This document shows, piece after piece, positions 1-8,345 of a DNA stretch of 64,000 bases; position 1 is the stretch's first letter; each line of letters opens with the position of its first letter. The notes below the pieces were generated by a model that saw nothing but the letters and a program-made list of their open reading frames with translations, searched no databases and was not told the origin of the DNA. The stretch covers positions 2,418,001 through 2,482,000 of the forward strand of contig NZ_CP102930.1 in assembly GCF_025558485.1 (NCBI RefSeq), read 5' to 3'. This stretch comes from Bdellovibrio bacteriovorus. Lineage in GTDB: Bacteria > Bdellovibrionota > Bdellovibrionia > Bdellovibrionales > Bdellovibrionaceae. The translations under genes were made by a program, and so were the position numbers.

Positions 1-3000
1 AGCAAAAGAACGTCATGGGTGCTCTGTTTGATCCTGTCCGCCTGTGCCTTTTGGAGCCAGTCAGGAAAGGCCGCACCTGCTAATCTTACTTATCAAGGGC
101 GAATTCTTAAAACCGACGGAACTCCGTTGGAGCATGGCAATACCAGTTTTCTTTTTGAAATCACCAGCCCCAACGGCAACTGTGTGATCTATCGCGAACA
201 GCGTGATGGAGTGAACATGGTAAACTCCAAAGGCATCTTCGATGTTCCCATCGGATCTGGCACGAAACTATTTCCCTCTGATCCCCTGTTCACCTTGCTG
301 GATGCTTTTAACAACTCTATCGACCACAACTGCTATGGCGGCGCGCTCTATCCCGCAGGAACAGGTGACGGCCGTCTGCTGAAAGTTCAGTTCCACGATG
401 GCTCTGGCTGGAAAGTGATTTCACCTGCCAACGAAATTCGTTCAGTTCCCTATGCTGCCTATGCCCTGTCCGCTGAAAAACTCGGATCGAAAGTGGCCAG
501 TGACTTTCTGCTGAAAGCAGGCCTGCCGACCTGTGATGCCAATGAGTTTCTGATCTGGACAGGAAGTGCCTTTGACTGCGCTCCGGTCAGTGGCGCCTCA
601 GGCGGAACCGTGACCCAAGTCATCTCCAACAGCACCCCATATCTGACTGTCACTAATGGAACCTCAACACCAGCATTCACATTAAACGTTGGCACAACAG
701 CGGGTAGTGTTGCGGCAGGCAATGATGCCCGCTTCAGTGACTCCCGCGCACCGACAGGAGCAGCCTCCGGGGATTTGGGCGGTACGTATCCTGCTCCCAC
801 TGTCACAAAGATTCAAGGGGCGGCTGTTTCTGCTTCCGCACCGACCTCGGGACAGATATTGATTTACAACTCCTCTCAGTACACCCCCACATCACTTAGC
901 GGCGATGTCACTATTTCAGAAGCCGGAGTTGTGACCTTGAAAAACACCGGCACTGCGGGCACCCACGTGAAAGTCACAACCGATGCTCAAGGCCGGGTTC
1001 TTTCCGGGTCAACTCTGCTTGCCGCGGATATTCCGTCTTTGGATTGGGGCAAGATCACTTCAGGAAAACCCACAACACTTTCCGGATATGGAATCACCGA
1101 TGCTATTCTCAACACCGGTGATACGCCCAGCGTGCAAAGCGGCACTATCGCTGCCCGTCCATCCGCAGGCGTCAATGGCCGATTATATGTGGGTACAGAT
1201 GACAATTCTCTTTATCGGGATACAGGCAGTGCTTGGGTGAAAATCGGTGATGGCGCGGGTGCAAATGGCGTTACAGCAGTAACGGCTTCATCCCCATTAT
1301 CAGCTTCGGCAGGAACAACACCGAACATCACGATTGCCCAGGCTAATGCCACAACAAACGGATATTTAAGCTTCACTGACTGGAATAATTTTAACGCAAA
1401 ACTAAGCACAGCTTCCACGTTTGCTGGCGATATCAGTGGCATATCCAGCACAATTAGCGTGGATCGCATTAAAGGCAAGACCGTTTCTCCTGTCGCCTAC
1501 ACGGCAGGGCAGACATTGCGCTACGATGGTGGTAACTGGGTCAATGCTTTGCTGGGATTTGCGGATATCTCGGGCGCGGTCGCGACCTCACAACTTCCAG
1601 TGGTTCCGGTCAGCAAGGGCGGTACAGGTTTGACGTCAGGAACTTCTGGCGGACTGGTTTACTTTGACTCCGCCTCCACCATGGCTTCAACCGCAGCTGG
1701 AACCGCCCATCAGGTTCTAAGAGTTCCCGGAGCAGGTGGGGCACCATCATTCGGCGCCATGGATCTTGCACAATCGGCCGCAGTCACCGGCACGTTGAGT
1801 GTCAGCAACGGTGGAACAGGAACAAGTCTTTTGACCGCTAACCGTCTTCTAGCCAGCAACGGCTCCGGTTCTGCTATAACAGACTTTACTTGTGGAATGA
1901 ACCAACTGGTCACCTTTGACGGCAATGGCATCATGGGCTGTACTAACTTTTCCTCTTCGGGCCTCTTCGCCCACGGTGGAAATAGCTTTGGAACCCCGGC
2001 CATTTTGGGAACAAATGATGCACAACCTTTGAACTTTGAAACTGCGAACACAACCAGAATGACCCTCACCAGTACTGGAACCCTCGGTATTGGCACCAAT
2101 GCTCCAACTGCACAACTGGAAGTTCGCACAACGACCGCCTCAGCCAGTAAAAACATTCTTATGTACAACACGGATGCTTCAGGTGGAGCTTATCTCAGCG
2201 CCAAAGCCGGTTCGAACAACATTAGTATAGGAACCTGGGGAGCTTCTGCCGGAGGATCCTCCACTTATATCGAATCCAACTCGACCAATCCTTTAAAAAT
2301 TGTCACATACTCTAATACCGCAATCACCTTTTCAACAAACACCAGCGGTGGTGGCAACCCCGAGCGCATGCGCATTGATAATGTCGGCAATGTCGGTATC
2401 GGAACGCTGGCCCCATCTTCGCCTTTGCATGTCAGCAGCACAGCGGCATCCCCGCCTGCCGTGCTAAGTCGCATGTCTCTGTCCCCCGCGCTTACAGCCA
2501 ATACCGCTACCAATCTTCACGCAAGCTGGAATACTATCTTACCCGGCTCCTCTTATGACTTTACCGGCGGACTTTACGGCGCTGTGAACCGTATTGAGGA
2601 CTCCGCCGCGCAGACCGGGAACATCAACTCTGCTATTGGCTCGGTCAACGATGTTCATCATAAATCTGTCTCGACTATTAATGCAGCCACAGGCCTTCAA
2701 GGTATCATTCAAAACACTTCTACTGGAGCTATCACAACAGCCAAGGCCGCAAGCTTCACCGTCAGCAATACAGGTGGCGGGACCATCGATACCGGATATG
2801 GTGTTTATATAGGAGCTGTGGCCGGAACCGCTAAATATGGCCTGTATCAGGACGATGTGAACTCCACAAACGTCTTCACCGGAAAGCTGGGCGTTGGCAC
2901 CAGTGCTCCAAATACGACCTTGCACGTCGAGGGCAATGCTTTTGTAAAAGACAAACTGTACGTGTATGACACTTCCGCTTGGGGTTCAACCACGCCAGCA

Positions 3001-3408
3001 ATTGCACTGGCCATTGGGGATAATGACACTGGACTTGAATGGGTTTCCGATGGAGTTCTGCAAATTTGGACTAATGCGGTGCCACGCATTCACCTTGCGC
3101 TCAATGGTAACATTGGTATCGGCACAACAACCCCCGGATACAAGCTCGACGTCAACGGCACTTTGCGCGCCTTTGGTATCACGGATTCTTCGGATGTCCG
3201 CTTAAAACGGGATATCGCCTCTTTAGATCCGGCAACAGAGTTGGATAAAATTCTTCAAGTTCAAGGCGTCAGTTATAACTGGAAGAATCCAGAGCATGGG
3301 CGCCGCCCTCAACTGGGATTCATCGCTCAGGAACTAGAAAAGATTTATCCCGAGTTGAGGGAACCCGTTTTCAGCCAGCTCAATCGCCGGTTGCATGATT
3401 GTTTTTAA
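1..3408 (+). CDS. Large fibre-like surface protein with C-terminal S74 (endosialidase chaperone) domain, 5' partial
   Basis: The frame is open from base 1, so the true start is probably just outside the window; a GTG at 19 is only the first possible start inside it. A hydrophobic export signal is followed by a mature part starting AAPANLTYQGRIL; LSAC inside the signal could also be a lipobox. The long middle is low-complexity and rich in Gly, Ser, Thr and Ala, with recurring GIGT..P...L.V units typical of phage-tail-like and bacterial surface fibres. The end carries the S74 intramolecular chaperone signature SSDVRLKRDI, with the expected Ser-Lys dyad of self-cleavage, and GFIAQELEKIYPEL. S74 domains normally run on for several dozen residues; here it stops about 15 residues later in unrelated sequence, so the C-terminus is truncated. 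Likely exported and surface-exposed, perhaps for attachment (inference). Confidence 0.85.
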   Translation, partial: SKRTSWVLCLILSACAFWSQSGKAAPANLTYQGRILKTDGTPLEHGNTSFLFEITSPNGNCVIYREQRDGVNMVNSKGIFDVPIGSGTKLFPSDPLFTLLDAFNNSIDHNCYGGALYPAGTGDGRLLKVQFHDGSGWKVISPANEIRSVPYAAYALSAEKLGSKVASDFLLKAGLPTCDANEFLIWTGSAFDCAPVSGASGGTVTQVISNSTPYLTVTNGTSTPAFTLNVGTTAGSVAAGNDARFSDSRAPTGAASGDLGGTYPAPTVTKIQGAAVSASAPTSGQILIYNSSQYTPTSLSGDVTISEAGVVTLKNTGTAGTHVKVTTDAQGRVLSGSTLLAADIPSLDWGKITSGKPTTLSGYGITDAILNTGDTPSVQSGTIAARPSAGVNGRLYVGTDDNSLYRDTGSAWVKIGDGAGANGVTAVTASSPLSASAGTTPNITIAQANATTNGYLSFTDWNNFNAKLSTASTFAGDISGISSTISVDRIKGKTVSPVAYTAGQTLRYDGGNWVNALLGFADISGAVATSQLPVVPVSKGGTGLTSGTSGGLVYFDSASTMASTAAGTAHQVLRVPGAGGAPSFGAMDLAQSAAVTGTLSVSNGGTGTSLLTANRLLASNGSGSAITDFTCGMNQLVTFDGNGIMGCTNFSSSGLFAHGGNSFGTPAILGTNDAQPLNFETANTTRMTLTSTGTLGIGTNAPTAQLEVRTTTASASKNILMYNTDASGGAYLSAKAGSNNISIGTWGASAGGSSTYIESNSTNPLKIVTYSNTAITFSTNTSGGGNPERMRIDNVGNVGIGTLAPSSPLHVSSTAASPPAVLSRMSLSPALTANTATNLHASWNTILPGSSYDFTGGLYGAVNRIEDSAAQTGNINSAIGSVNDVHHKSVSTINAATGLQGIIQNTSTGAITTAKAASFTVSNTGGGTIDTGYGVYIGAVAGTAKYGLYQDDVNSTNVFTGKLGVGTSAPNTTLHVEGNAFVKDKLYVYDTSAWGSTTPAIALAIGDNDTGLEWVSDGVLQIWTNAVPRIHLALNGNIGIGTTTPGYKLDVNGTLRAFGITDSSDVRLKRDIASLDPATELDKILQVQGVSYNWKNPEHGRRPQLGFIAQELEKIYPELREPVFSQLNRRLHDCF

Positions 3409-3423
3409 AGGCAAGGAGCCGAA
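3358..3423 (-). pseudogene. Short fragment resembling gamma-glutamyltransferase, at a gene junction
   Basis: Read on the minus strand in the frame starting at 3423, these bases encode FGSLPLKTIMQPAIELAENG followed by FP. This closely follows the conserved gamma-glutamyltransferase segment with pattern G.(L/M)PL...(V/M).PA..LA..GF. The fragment fills exactly the space between the last plausible S74 residue (the codon ending at 3357) and the last plausible residue of the endonuclease/phosphatase gene (about 3420). Neither flanking protein has normal sequence across it. I read it as a scar from two deletions or a small templated insertion. The match is short, so chance resemblance remains possible. 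Confidence 0.5.
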
Positions 3424-4130
3424 CTCACGATGGTGTGATGGACCCGCCCTTTCAGGACATCAAAGCCCCGAACGAATACATGATCCAGCTTAAGAATACG
3501 ACCGTCATCTTCAAGATCGAGATGTTCCAATCCCAGATCGCGAAAAATGCTTTTCATAATCATATAGCGCTTGAAATTCCAGGTATTAAAATCCCCGGCC
3601 AGAACGATAGGTCCATCAAACTGAGAAATGCGCGAGGCGATTTCATACAAGGATGCTGTGAAAGCATTCAGAGTCACAAAATTCAAAACATGCGTGCAAA
3701 CGAAAAGAGCAGTCTTATCACCGAATTTGTATTCACTAAATAGAGTCAACTTCGGCGTCAGCCAGAAAAGTTCCCGGGTTTTTGCACGAATAAAATCCAC
3801 CGATGTCGGGGTCAGCCTTGAACCGATCGCCACACCCGTGCTGGAAAGATCCTTCTTGTAGTGAAAACTCTGCGCCAGATGCCATTCGTAGGCCGAAAAA
3901 TCATTCCGCCAGATCTGGGGCATTTTCTGATCCAGCAATGCCTCCTGCAGGAAGATAAAATCCTTATTCTGCCCCAGTCGCTTAAAGTCATTTTCAAACA
4001 AGGCTGCGCGCTGCCCCTTATAGACGTTCCAGACAAAGATATTCAATTCCGAAGGGGGCGCTGGAAGCGTGGCTCCCTCGCCTATCTTTAACAGAACTTT
4101 TTCTTTCGCCGGAACTACAAAGGGCACCAT
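3405..4130 (-). CDS. Endonuclease/exonuclease/phosphatase family protein, C-terminally truncated
   Basis: This 241-residue protein has the EEP fold motifs in order: WN at 34-35, the metal-binding Glu in FLQEA (E63), a His in CTH (H147), LAGDFNTWN with D180 and N182, and LDHVFVRG with D216/H217. Family members hydrolyse phosphodiester bonds in DNA, RNA or lipids using a divalent metal. The closing SDH motif, whose His is catalytic in the family, should follow VHHTIVSS; instead the frame reads APCL and stops. The protein is therefore probably inactive or altered. It starts 4 bases after the cysK stop on the same strand, so it is likely co-transcribed with cysK. No clear signal peptide. Confidence 0.78.
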   Translation of the reverse strand: MVPFVVPAKEKVLLKIGEGATLPAPPSELNIFVWNVYKGQRAALFENDFKRLGQNKDFIFLQEALLDQKMPQIWRNDFSAYEWHLAQSFHYKKDLSSTGVAIGSRLTPTSVDFIRAKTRELFWLTPKLTLFSEYKFGDKTALFVCTHVLNFVTLNAFTASLYEIASRISQFDGPIVLAGDFNTWNFKRYMIMKSIFRDLGLEHLDLEDDGRILKLDHVFVRGFDVLKGRVHHTIVSSAPCL

Positions 4131-4134
4131 TTCT

Positions 4135-5124
4135 TTACTTCACCTTGCTTAAATACGATTCATCCACTGTCGCTACTTGTAAGTTTTGAGCCTCTTGGCG
4201 TTCTTGTTCGGCCAGCAAGGTCGATAGATAGCGCTCACTATAACTTGGAATAATAACGACAATATTCTTTCCGCGATTTTCTTCCTTAGCGGCCTGACGA
4301 AGCCCGGCAGCGATGGCGGCCCCGGAGGAAATCCCCACAGGAATACCTTCTGCCTTGATCACTTCGCGGGCGGTTTTAATGGATTCTTCAGAGGACACTT
4401 GCTCCACCCCATCAACCACACTGCGATCCATGACACTGGGAATGAACCCTGCGCCCAAACCCTGAATTTTGTGAGGACCGGGCTTGCCACCGGAAAGCAC
4501 GGCGCTTTCCACAGGTTCTACCGCAATCATTTTCACGCTGGCTTTTTTGGATTTTAAGAATGATCCAACCCCAGTGATCGTGCCGGATGTTCCCACCCCG
4601 CTGATGACCATATCCACCTTGCCGTCGGTGTCATTCCAGATTTCCATACCGGTGGTTTCTTTATGAATGGCCGGATTGGCCGGATTATCAAACTGTCCTG
4701 CCGTCCATGTGTTCGGAGTTTTTTCAATAAGCTCCATGGCCTTTGCGATGGCCCCCTTCATACCCAGAGGCCCCGGGGTCAGAATGATTTTTGCCCCCAG
4801 TAAAAGCAACAACGTGCGACGCTCTTGCGACATGGTTTCAGGCATGATCAAAGTGATCTGGTAACCTTTTGCTGCCGCCACAAAAGCCAGCGCGATACCC
4901 GTGTTACCACTGGTGGGTTCGATAATAGTCATTCCGGGTTTTAGTTTTCCACTGCGCTCAGCATCCTCGATCATGGCAAGACCAATACGGTCTTTCACAG
5001 AGCCCAGGGGATTAAAAAATTCGAGTTTCAACAAGAGCTTCCCGGGCAAACCCTTCCCGATTCTTTGCATTTCAATCAAGGGGGTTTGACCAACGGTTTT
5101 TGTGATATCAGAATATATTTTCAT
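4135..5124 (-). CDS. cysK: Cysteine synthase (O-acetylserine sulfhydrylase)
   Basis: A PLP enzyme of fold type II making L-cysteine from O-acetylserine and sulfide in the cytoplasm. The cofactor lysine lies in NPLGSVKDR (K44). The substrate-binding loop is EPTSGNTG, the phosphate-binding loop is GVGTSGTITG, and SSGAA lies near the C-terminus where the pyridine-nitrogen Ser is found. At 329 residues it is slightly longer than a typical CysK because of a short polar tail ending DESYLSKVK. It is first in a likely two-gene unit with the EEP gene downstream and is divergent from the PPC-domain gene at 5246. CysK versus CysM cannot be fully settled by eye, but the motifs favour CysK. Confidence 0.93.
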   Translation of the reverse strand: MKIYSDITKTVGQTPLIEMQRIGKGLPGKLLLKLEFFNPLGSVKDRIGLAMIEDAERSGKLKPGMTIIEPTSGNTGIALAFVAAAKGYQITLIMPETMSQERRTLLLLLGAKIILTPGPLGMKGAIAKAMELIEKTPNTWTAGQFDNPANPAIHKETTGMEIWNDTDGKVDMVISGVGTSGTITGVGSFLKSKKASVKMIAVEPVESAVLSGGKPGPHKIQGLGAGFIPSVMDRSVVDGVEQVSSEESIKTAREVIKAEGIPVGISSGAAIAAGLRQAAKEENRGKNIVVIIPSYSERYLSTLLAEQERQEAQNLQVATVDESYLSKVK

Positions 5125-5245
5125 ATGTTGCCTGTCTTGAGTGGAGAGATTACGACCTATCTTTTAATGATACTCCCATCGGTCGGGCTGACAAAGTTGA
5201 AGTTTATAAAAGTTTGTTTTCATTTCGTTAATACGGGGGGCTTAT

Positions 5246-5671
5246 ATGGCAACTGAACCTTTTTCCAGCTCTGTAACCAGCTATTGTTTCCGTTTGAGAC
5301 CCGGGCAAGACCTTAAAAAAGAGCTTATCTATTATTGTCAGTTGCATCACTTACATGCGGCCTGTGTGGTCAGTTGCGTCGGAAGCCTGAACAAAGCCCA
5401 CCTTCGTCTGTCCAATGGCAAAGATGTCGTGGAATTTCAGGGGCCTTTTGAAATTGTGTCTTTAAGCGGAACCGTTAACAGCACCGGTGCCCATCTGCAT
5501 ATCTCTGTCAGTGACTTTGAAGGCAAAGTCGTTGGCGGCCACCTGATGGACGGGTCTGAGATTTACACCACTGCGGAAATCATGCTGCTGGAAAATCCGC
5601 AACTGACATTCCAGCGGGAAAACGATGGGCATACGGGGTATAAAGAGTTGGTGGTTCTGAAAAGAATTTAG
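5246..5671 (+). CDS. PPC (DUF296) domain protein
   Basis: A 141-residue single-domain protein matching the plant-and-prokaryote-conserved PPC/DUF296 fold. The diagnostic core is GAHLHISVSDFEGKVVGGHL, followed by an EIYTTAEIMLLE-type strand. In plants the domain accompanies AT-hook DNA-binding proteins; bacterial stand-alone members form trimers and their function is mostly unknown. The start is the ATG after a purine-rich stretch in TACGGGGGGCTT. It stands alone, divergent from cysK. A weak hairpin with GTCCC/GGGAC arms followed by T-rich sequence lies just after the stop. DNA binding is not shown by any visible motif. Confidence 0.85.
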   Translation: MATEPFSSSVTSYCFRLRPGQDLKKELIYYCQLHHLHAACVVSCVGSLNKAHLRLSNGKDVVEFQGPFEIVSLSGTVNSTGAHLHISVSDFEGKVVGGHLMDGSEIYTTAEIMLLENPQLTFQRENDGHTGYKELVVLKRI

Positions 5672-5709
5672 CGGCCCAAAGTCCCGCCTTGGGACGGTTT
5701 TCGCTTTAA

Positions 5710-5823
5710 TATTGCCATTGTATATACAATACTGAACTCCTTCATATGAAAACCGAATCAGGGCGCCCTCAGGATCTCGTTGATATCGAAAACATAAAGG
5801 CAAAACTGCGTGAAAAAAAGTAA
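5710..5823 (+). pseudogene. 3' remnant of a nucleotidyltransferase-type toxin gene
   Basis: After a stop at 5707-5709 the frame reads YCHCIYNTELLHMKTESGRP and then QDLVDIENIKAKLREKK before a stop. The pattern LL.MK...GRP.DL.DIE is the characteristic C-terminal end of AbiEii- and DUF6036-like nucleotidyltransferases that act as toxins beside small antitoxins. Only about the last 37 codons remain; the catalytic N-terminal part is missing, and the PPC gene lies immediately upstream. The remnant overlaps the downstream antitoxin-like start at 5810 by 14 bases, as in intact type II loci. Confidence 0.6.
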
Positions 5824-6052
5824 GGTCTCGGCAAAGAAAAATAAATCAGAGCAAATCTCCCCTGAATCTGCCCTCAGATTTCTTGAAGATATGCGAGTCA
5901 TGTCTTCACAAATTGACGAGCCCACTGTGGCAATCAGCCTAAGAGTTCCCGAAAATATCCTGAGAAGCCTGAAGCTAAAAGCGAAGGCTGATGGAAAGAA
6001 ATATCAATCACTGATGATCGAATATCTGCGCAAAGGCCTCTTAGAAAAATAG
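5810..6052 (+). CDS. CopG/BrnA-like antitoxin, apparently orphan
   Basis: An 80-residue protein with a lysine-rich N-terminus and a C-terminal segment VAISLRVPENILRSLKLKAK plus ADGKKYQSLMIEYLRKGL. This is the ribbon-helix-helix pattern (one beta strand, two helices) of CopG-type antitoxins, where the strand pair contacts DNA. The start is GTG, translationally overlapped with the toxin remnant at 5710-5823. With the toxin reduced to its tail, this looks like an orphan antitoxin that may still repress its own promoter or neutralise a related toxin elsewhere (inference). Confidence 0.7.
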   Translation: MKKSKVSAKKNKSEQISPESALRFLEDMRVMSSQIDEPTVAISLRVPENILRSLKLKAKADGKKYQSLMIEYLRKGLLEK

Positions 6053-6159
6053 CGCATTTTGTTGAAGTTTTTTACAGTTCTCCTCACCTTGAAACATTTC
6101 GGTGTTTTCATTGGAGTTCTTTTCTGACTTCGGGATAATAGACCCCAGCGGAGGACTTC

Positions 6160-6627
6160 ATGAAGAAGTACATGACAGCATCGATGCTTGCTCTATCACT
6201 GATGATGACCAACAACGCTTTTGCCGACAGCGCACTAGGTGTGGTGCTGGGCGACCCGACGGGCTTTTCAGGACGAACAAGCCTTGACGGGCAACACTCG
6301 CTGGAAGGTGCCTTAGCCTATTCCACCGGGCATCATTCCGGACTGCATGTGCATGGAACTTATCTGTGGGACCGGGCACGCGTATTTTCGGTCGAGCGCA
6401 GCGGTCCGATTGAAATGTACTACGGCCTGGGTGTACGTTTGATTTCCATCAACAGCGGAAAGCACGATGGCGATATCGCGATTGGCCCACGCGCCCCGTT
6501 GGGGTTGGTTTACAATATCAACAATCCCAATCTGGAGTTCTTTGGTGAGCTGTCACTGGCTTTGGATCTTGCGCCCGACACAGATGTTGATTTGGACGCA
6601 GGCATTGGGGTTCGAATTAGATTCTAA
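6160..6627 (+). CDS. Small outer-membrane beta-barrel protein (DUF3996/BAPKO_0422-like)
   Basis: A signal peptide ending NNAFA-DS is followed by about 130 residues of alternating strands. VVLGDPTGFSG near the start, MYYGLGVRL in the middle, GPRAPLGLVY, and an acidic-strand end finishing IGVRIRF match the DUF3996-type small barrel family. The terminal aromatic residue is the usual signal for outer-membrane insertion. The start follows a good GGAGG ribosome site at about 6150. Stand-alone gene. Function beyond a membrane barrel is unknown. Confidence 0.75.
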   Translation: MKKYMTASMLALSLMMTNNAFADSALGVVLGDPTGFSGRTSLDGQHSLEGALAYSTGHHSGLHVHGTYLWDRARVFSVERSGPIEMYYGLGVRLISINSGKHDGDIAIGPRAPLGLVYNINNPNLEFFGELSLALDLAPDTDVDLDAGIGVRIRF

Positions 6628-6717
6628 CGGAACACCCATTAACCCAGAGCGGCAGAAAATTCCATAAACAGGTTCTTTTTATTTGCGACTTGATTCGGGG
6701 GCCAATAGATTGCTCGG

Positions 6718-8193
6718 ATGCAATACAATCATCCGATAGTTATTCAAGGTGGCATGGGGATCGCGGTTTCTGACTGGCGTTTGGCAAAAACAGTTTCTCA
6801 AACAGGCCAATTGGGTGTTGTTTCCGGAACTGCGATCAACTCTGTGCTGGTTCGCCGTCTGCAAGATGGCGATCTTGATGGCAGTTGCCGTCGCGCCTTA
6901 AAGGCCTTCCCGTCCCAGGCGATTGCACAAAAAATCCTGGATACTTACTATGTTGAAGGCGGAAAAGCGCCTCAGCAGCCTTACAAACGTCCTCCGATGT
7001 TTTCTATCGAATCCCCGAAAGCGTTGTTGCAACTGACTGTCGCGGCCTGCTTCGTTGAGGTTTGGTTGGCTCGTGAAGGTCACAATGGTGTTGTCGGCCT
7101 GAATCTTCTGGAAAAAGTCGTTCTGCCAAACTTGGCGTGCCTTTATGGCGGCCTGCTGGCGGGAGTGGATTACGTCATCATGGGTGCCGGAATTCCGCGT
7201 GAAATTCCAGGAGCTCTGGATCTGCTAAGTGAAAATCAAAAAGCCACTCTAAAAGTTCCTGTAGCCGGTGCTGCGGAAGAAGTGGTGACGTCTTTTGATC
7301 CTCAGGAAGTCATGGAGGATACGGCGTTGGCTCCACTGAAACGTCCGTTCTTCTTCCCTATTGTTTCTTCCGCGATTTTGGCTGCAAACTTGAAGAAAAA
7401 ATCCACGGGCCGCGTGGATGGTTTTATTGTCGAAGGTCCTTTGGCTGGCGGGCACAATGCTCCCCCACGTGGTCCGATGAAACTAAACGACAAGGGCGAG
7501 CCGATCTATGGCGAGCGCGATGAAGTTTGCCTGAAGGAAATGGCGGCTTTAGAGCTTCCGTTCTGGATGGCGGGTTACTATGCGACTCCGGAAAAGTTGC
7601 AGGAAGTTCGTGCGATGGGGGCTCATGGAGTTCAGGTCGGAACCTTGTTTGCGTTTTCAAATGAGTCTGGCGTAAAACAGGAGCTTAAAGAAAAAGCCCT
7701 GCACACAATTATGACTGAAAATGCACCTGAAGGCGGCTGGATCTTTACTGATCCTCGTTCATCGCCGACAGGTTTTCCGTTCAAAGCTGCGCGCATTCCC
7801 GGGACGATTTCTGAAGAGACCATCTATGCCAGCCGCAAACGCATTTGTGACCTGGGGTACCTGCGCCACGCTTATCAGAAAGAAGACGGCGGCATTGGCC
7901 AGCGTTGTCCGGCAGAACCTGTGAATGATTACGTTAAAAAAGGTGGCTTGGCTGAAGATACGGTCGGTCGCAAATGTCTGTGCAATGCCCTGATGGCGGA
8001 TGTGGGCATGGGGCAAATCCAAGCTGGTGGTCAGGAAGAGATTTCCTTGCTGACGGCGGGAGATGACTTGAACAATGTGACGCGTATGTTGAAGGATGGG
8101 AAAAAGTCCTATAGTGCGCGGGATGTTGTTGGGTATTTGTTGGGGCTTGAGGAGCGTGCTGAGATCTCAAGAGAGACAACGACACATCCCTAA
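6718..8193 (+). CDS. Nitronate monooxygenase / 2-nitropropane dioxygenase-like flavoprotein
   Basis: A 491-residue TIM-barrel FMN protein. The N-terminal HPIVIQGGMGIAVS and the AGGHNAPP loop at about 243-250 (the family's GGH region) identify the NMO/FabK superfamily. It is longer than a classical NMO (about 350 residues), with an extra C-terminal part containing Cys-rich RCPAEPVNDYVKKGG and GRKCLCNALMADVG. This suits the long-form family related to PfaD-type enoyl reductases. Probable role: flavin-dependent oxidation or reduction of a small or acyl substrate; the exact substrate cannot be read from sequence. Monocistronic, followed by a GC-rich hairpin terminator. Confidence 0.82.
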   Translation: MQYNHPIVIQGGMGIAVSDWRLAKTVSQTGQLGVVSGTAINSVLVRRLQDGDLDGSCRRALKAFPSQAIAQKILDTYYVEGGKAPQQPYKRPPMFSIESPKALLQLTVAACFVEVWLAREGHNGVVGLNLLEKVVLPNLACLYGGLLAGVDYVIMGAGIPREIPGALDLLSENQKATLKVPVAGAAEEVVTSFDPQEVMEDTALAPLKRPFFFPIVSSAILAANLKKKSTGRVDGFIVEGPLAGGHNAPPRGPMKLNDKGEPIYGERDEVCLKEMAALELPFWMAGYYATPEKLQEVRAMGAHGVQVGTLFAFSNESGVKQELKEKALHTIMTENAPEGGWIFTDPRSSPTGFPFKAARIPGTISEETIYASRKRICDLGYLRHAYQKEDGGIGQRCPAEPVNDYVKKGGLAEDTVGRKCLCNALMADVGMGQIQAGGQEEISLLTAGDDLNNVTRMLKDGKKSYSARDVVGYLLGLEERAEISRETTTHP

Positions 8194-8207
8194 TAGATCA
8201 GAGTACA

Positions 8208-8232
8208 AGGGCCTGCGCGAGGCCCTTTGTTA
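8208..8232 (+). terminator. Rho-independent terminator after the nitronate monooxygenase-like gene
   Basis: A hairpin with arms AAGGGCCT and AGGCCCTT around a GCGCG loop is followed by a short T-rich tail. It lies 15 bases after the stop. Confidence 0.7.
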
Positions 8233-8234
8233 AC

Positions 8235-8288
8235 TTACGCTTCTCTTGCGATTTTTTCTTCAATGGCCTGATTTATATAATCTTCGTT
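8235..8288 (-). pseudogene. C-terminal tail of a HicB-like antitoxin
   Basis: On the minus strand these bases encode NEDYINQAIEEKIAREA and a stop, which resembles the last helix of COG4226-type HicB antitoxins (normally after KSL). The rest of the hicB-like gene lies at 9960-10103 on the same strand, so the two pieces are separated by hipBA. Immediately upstream the sequence switches to a 37-bp copy of the galE 3' end in a different frame. Confidence 0.5.
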
Positions 8289-8324
8289 CCCACTCGTAAG
8301 CGGTTTTGCAGATCAGCTCAAGAT
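8288..8324. repeat. Displaced copy of the galE 3' end (37-bp direct repeat, left copy)
   Basis: Thirty-seven bases are identical, in the same orientation, to 11799-11835, where they encode the final codons of galE (LELICKTAYEWE). At this left copy they do not belong to a complete gene. The two copies bound about 3.5 kb of toxin-antitoxin genes and fragments. Confidence 0.9.
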
Positions 8325-8345
8325 CTAATAAAGATCTTTGCCACA

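Noticed and set aside
1..3408. S74 protein as evidence of a prophage
   Set aside because: No capsid, terminase, lysis or integrase genes nearby; such fibre-like proteins with signal peptides are common cell-surface proteins in this group.
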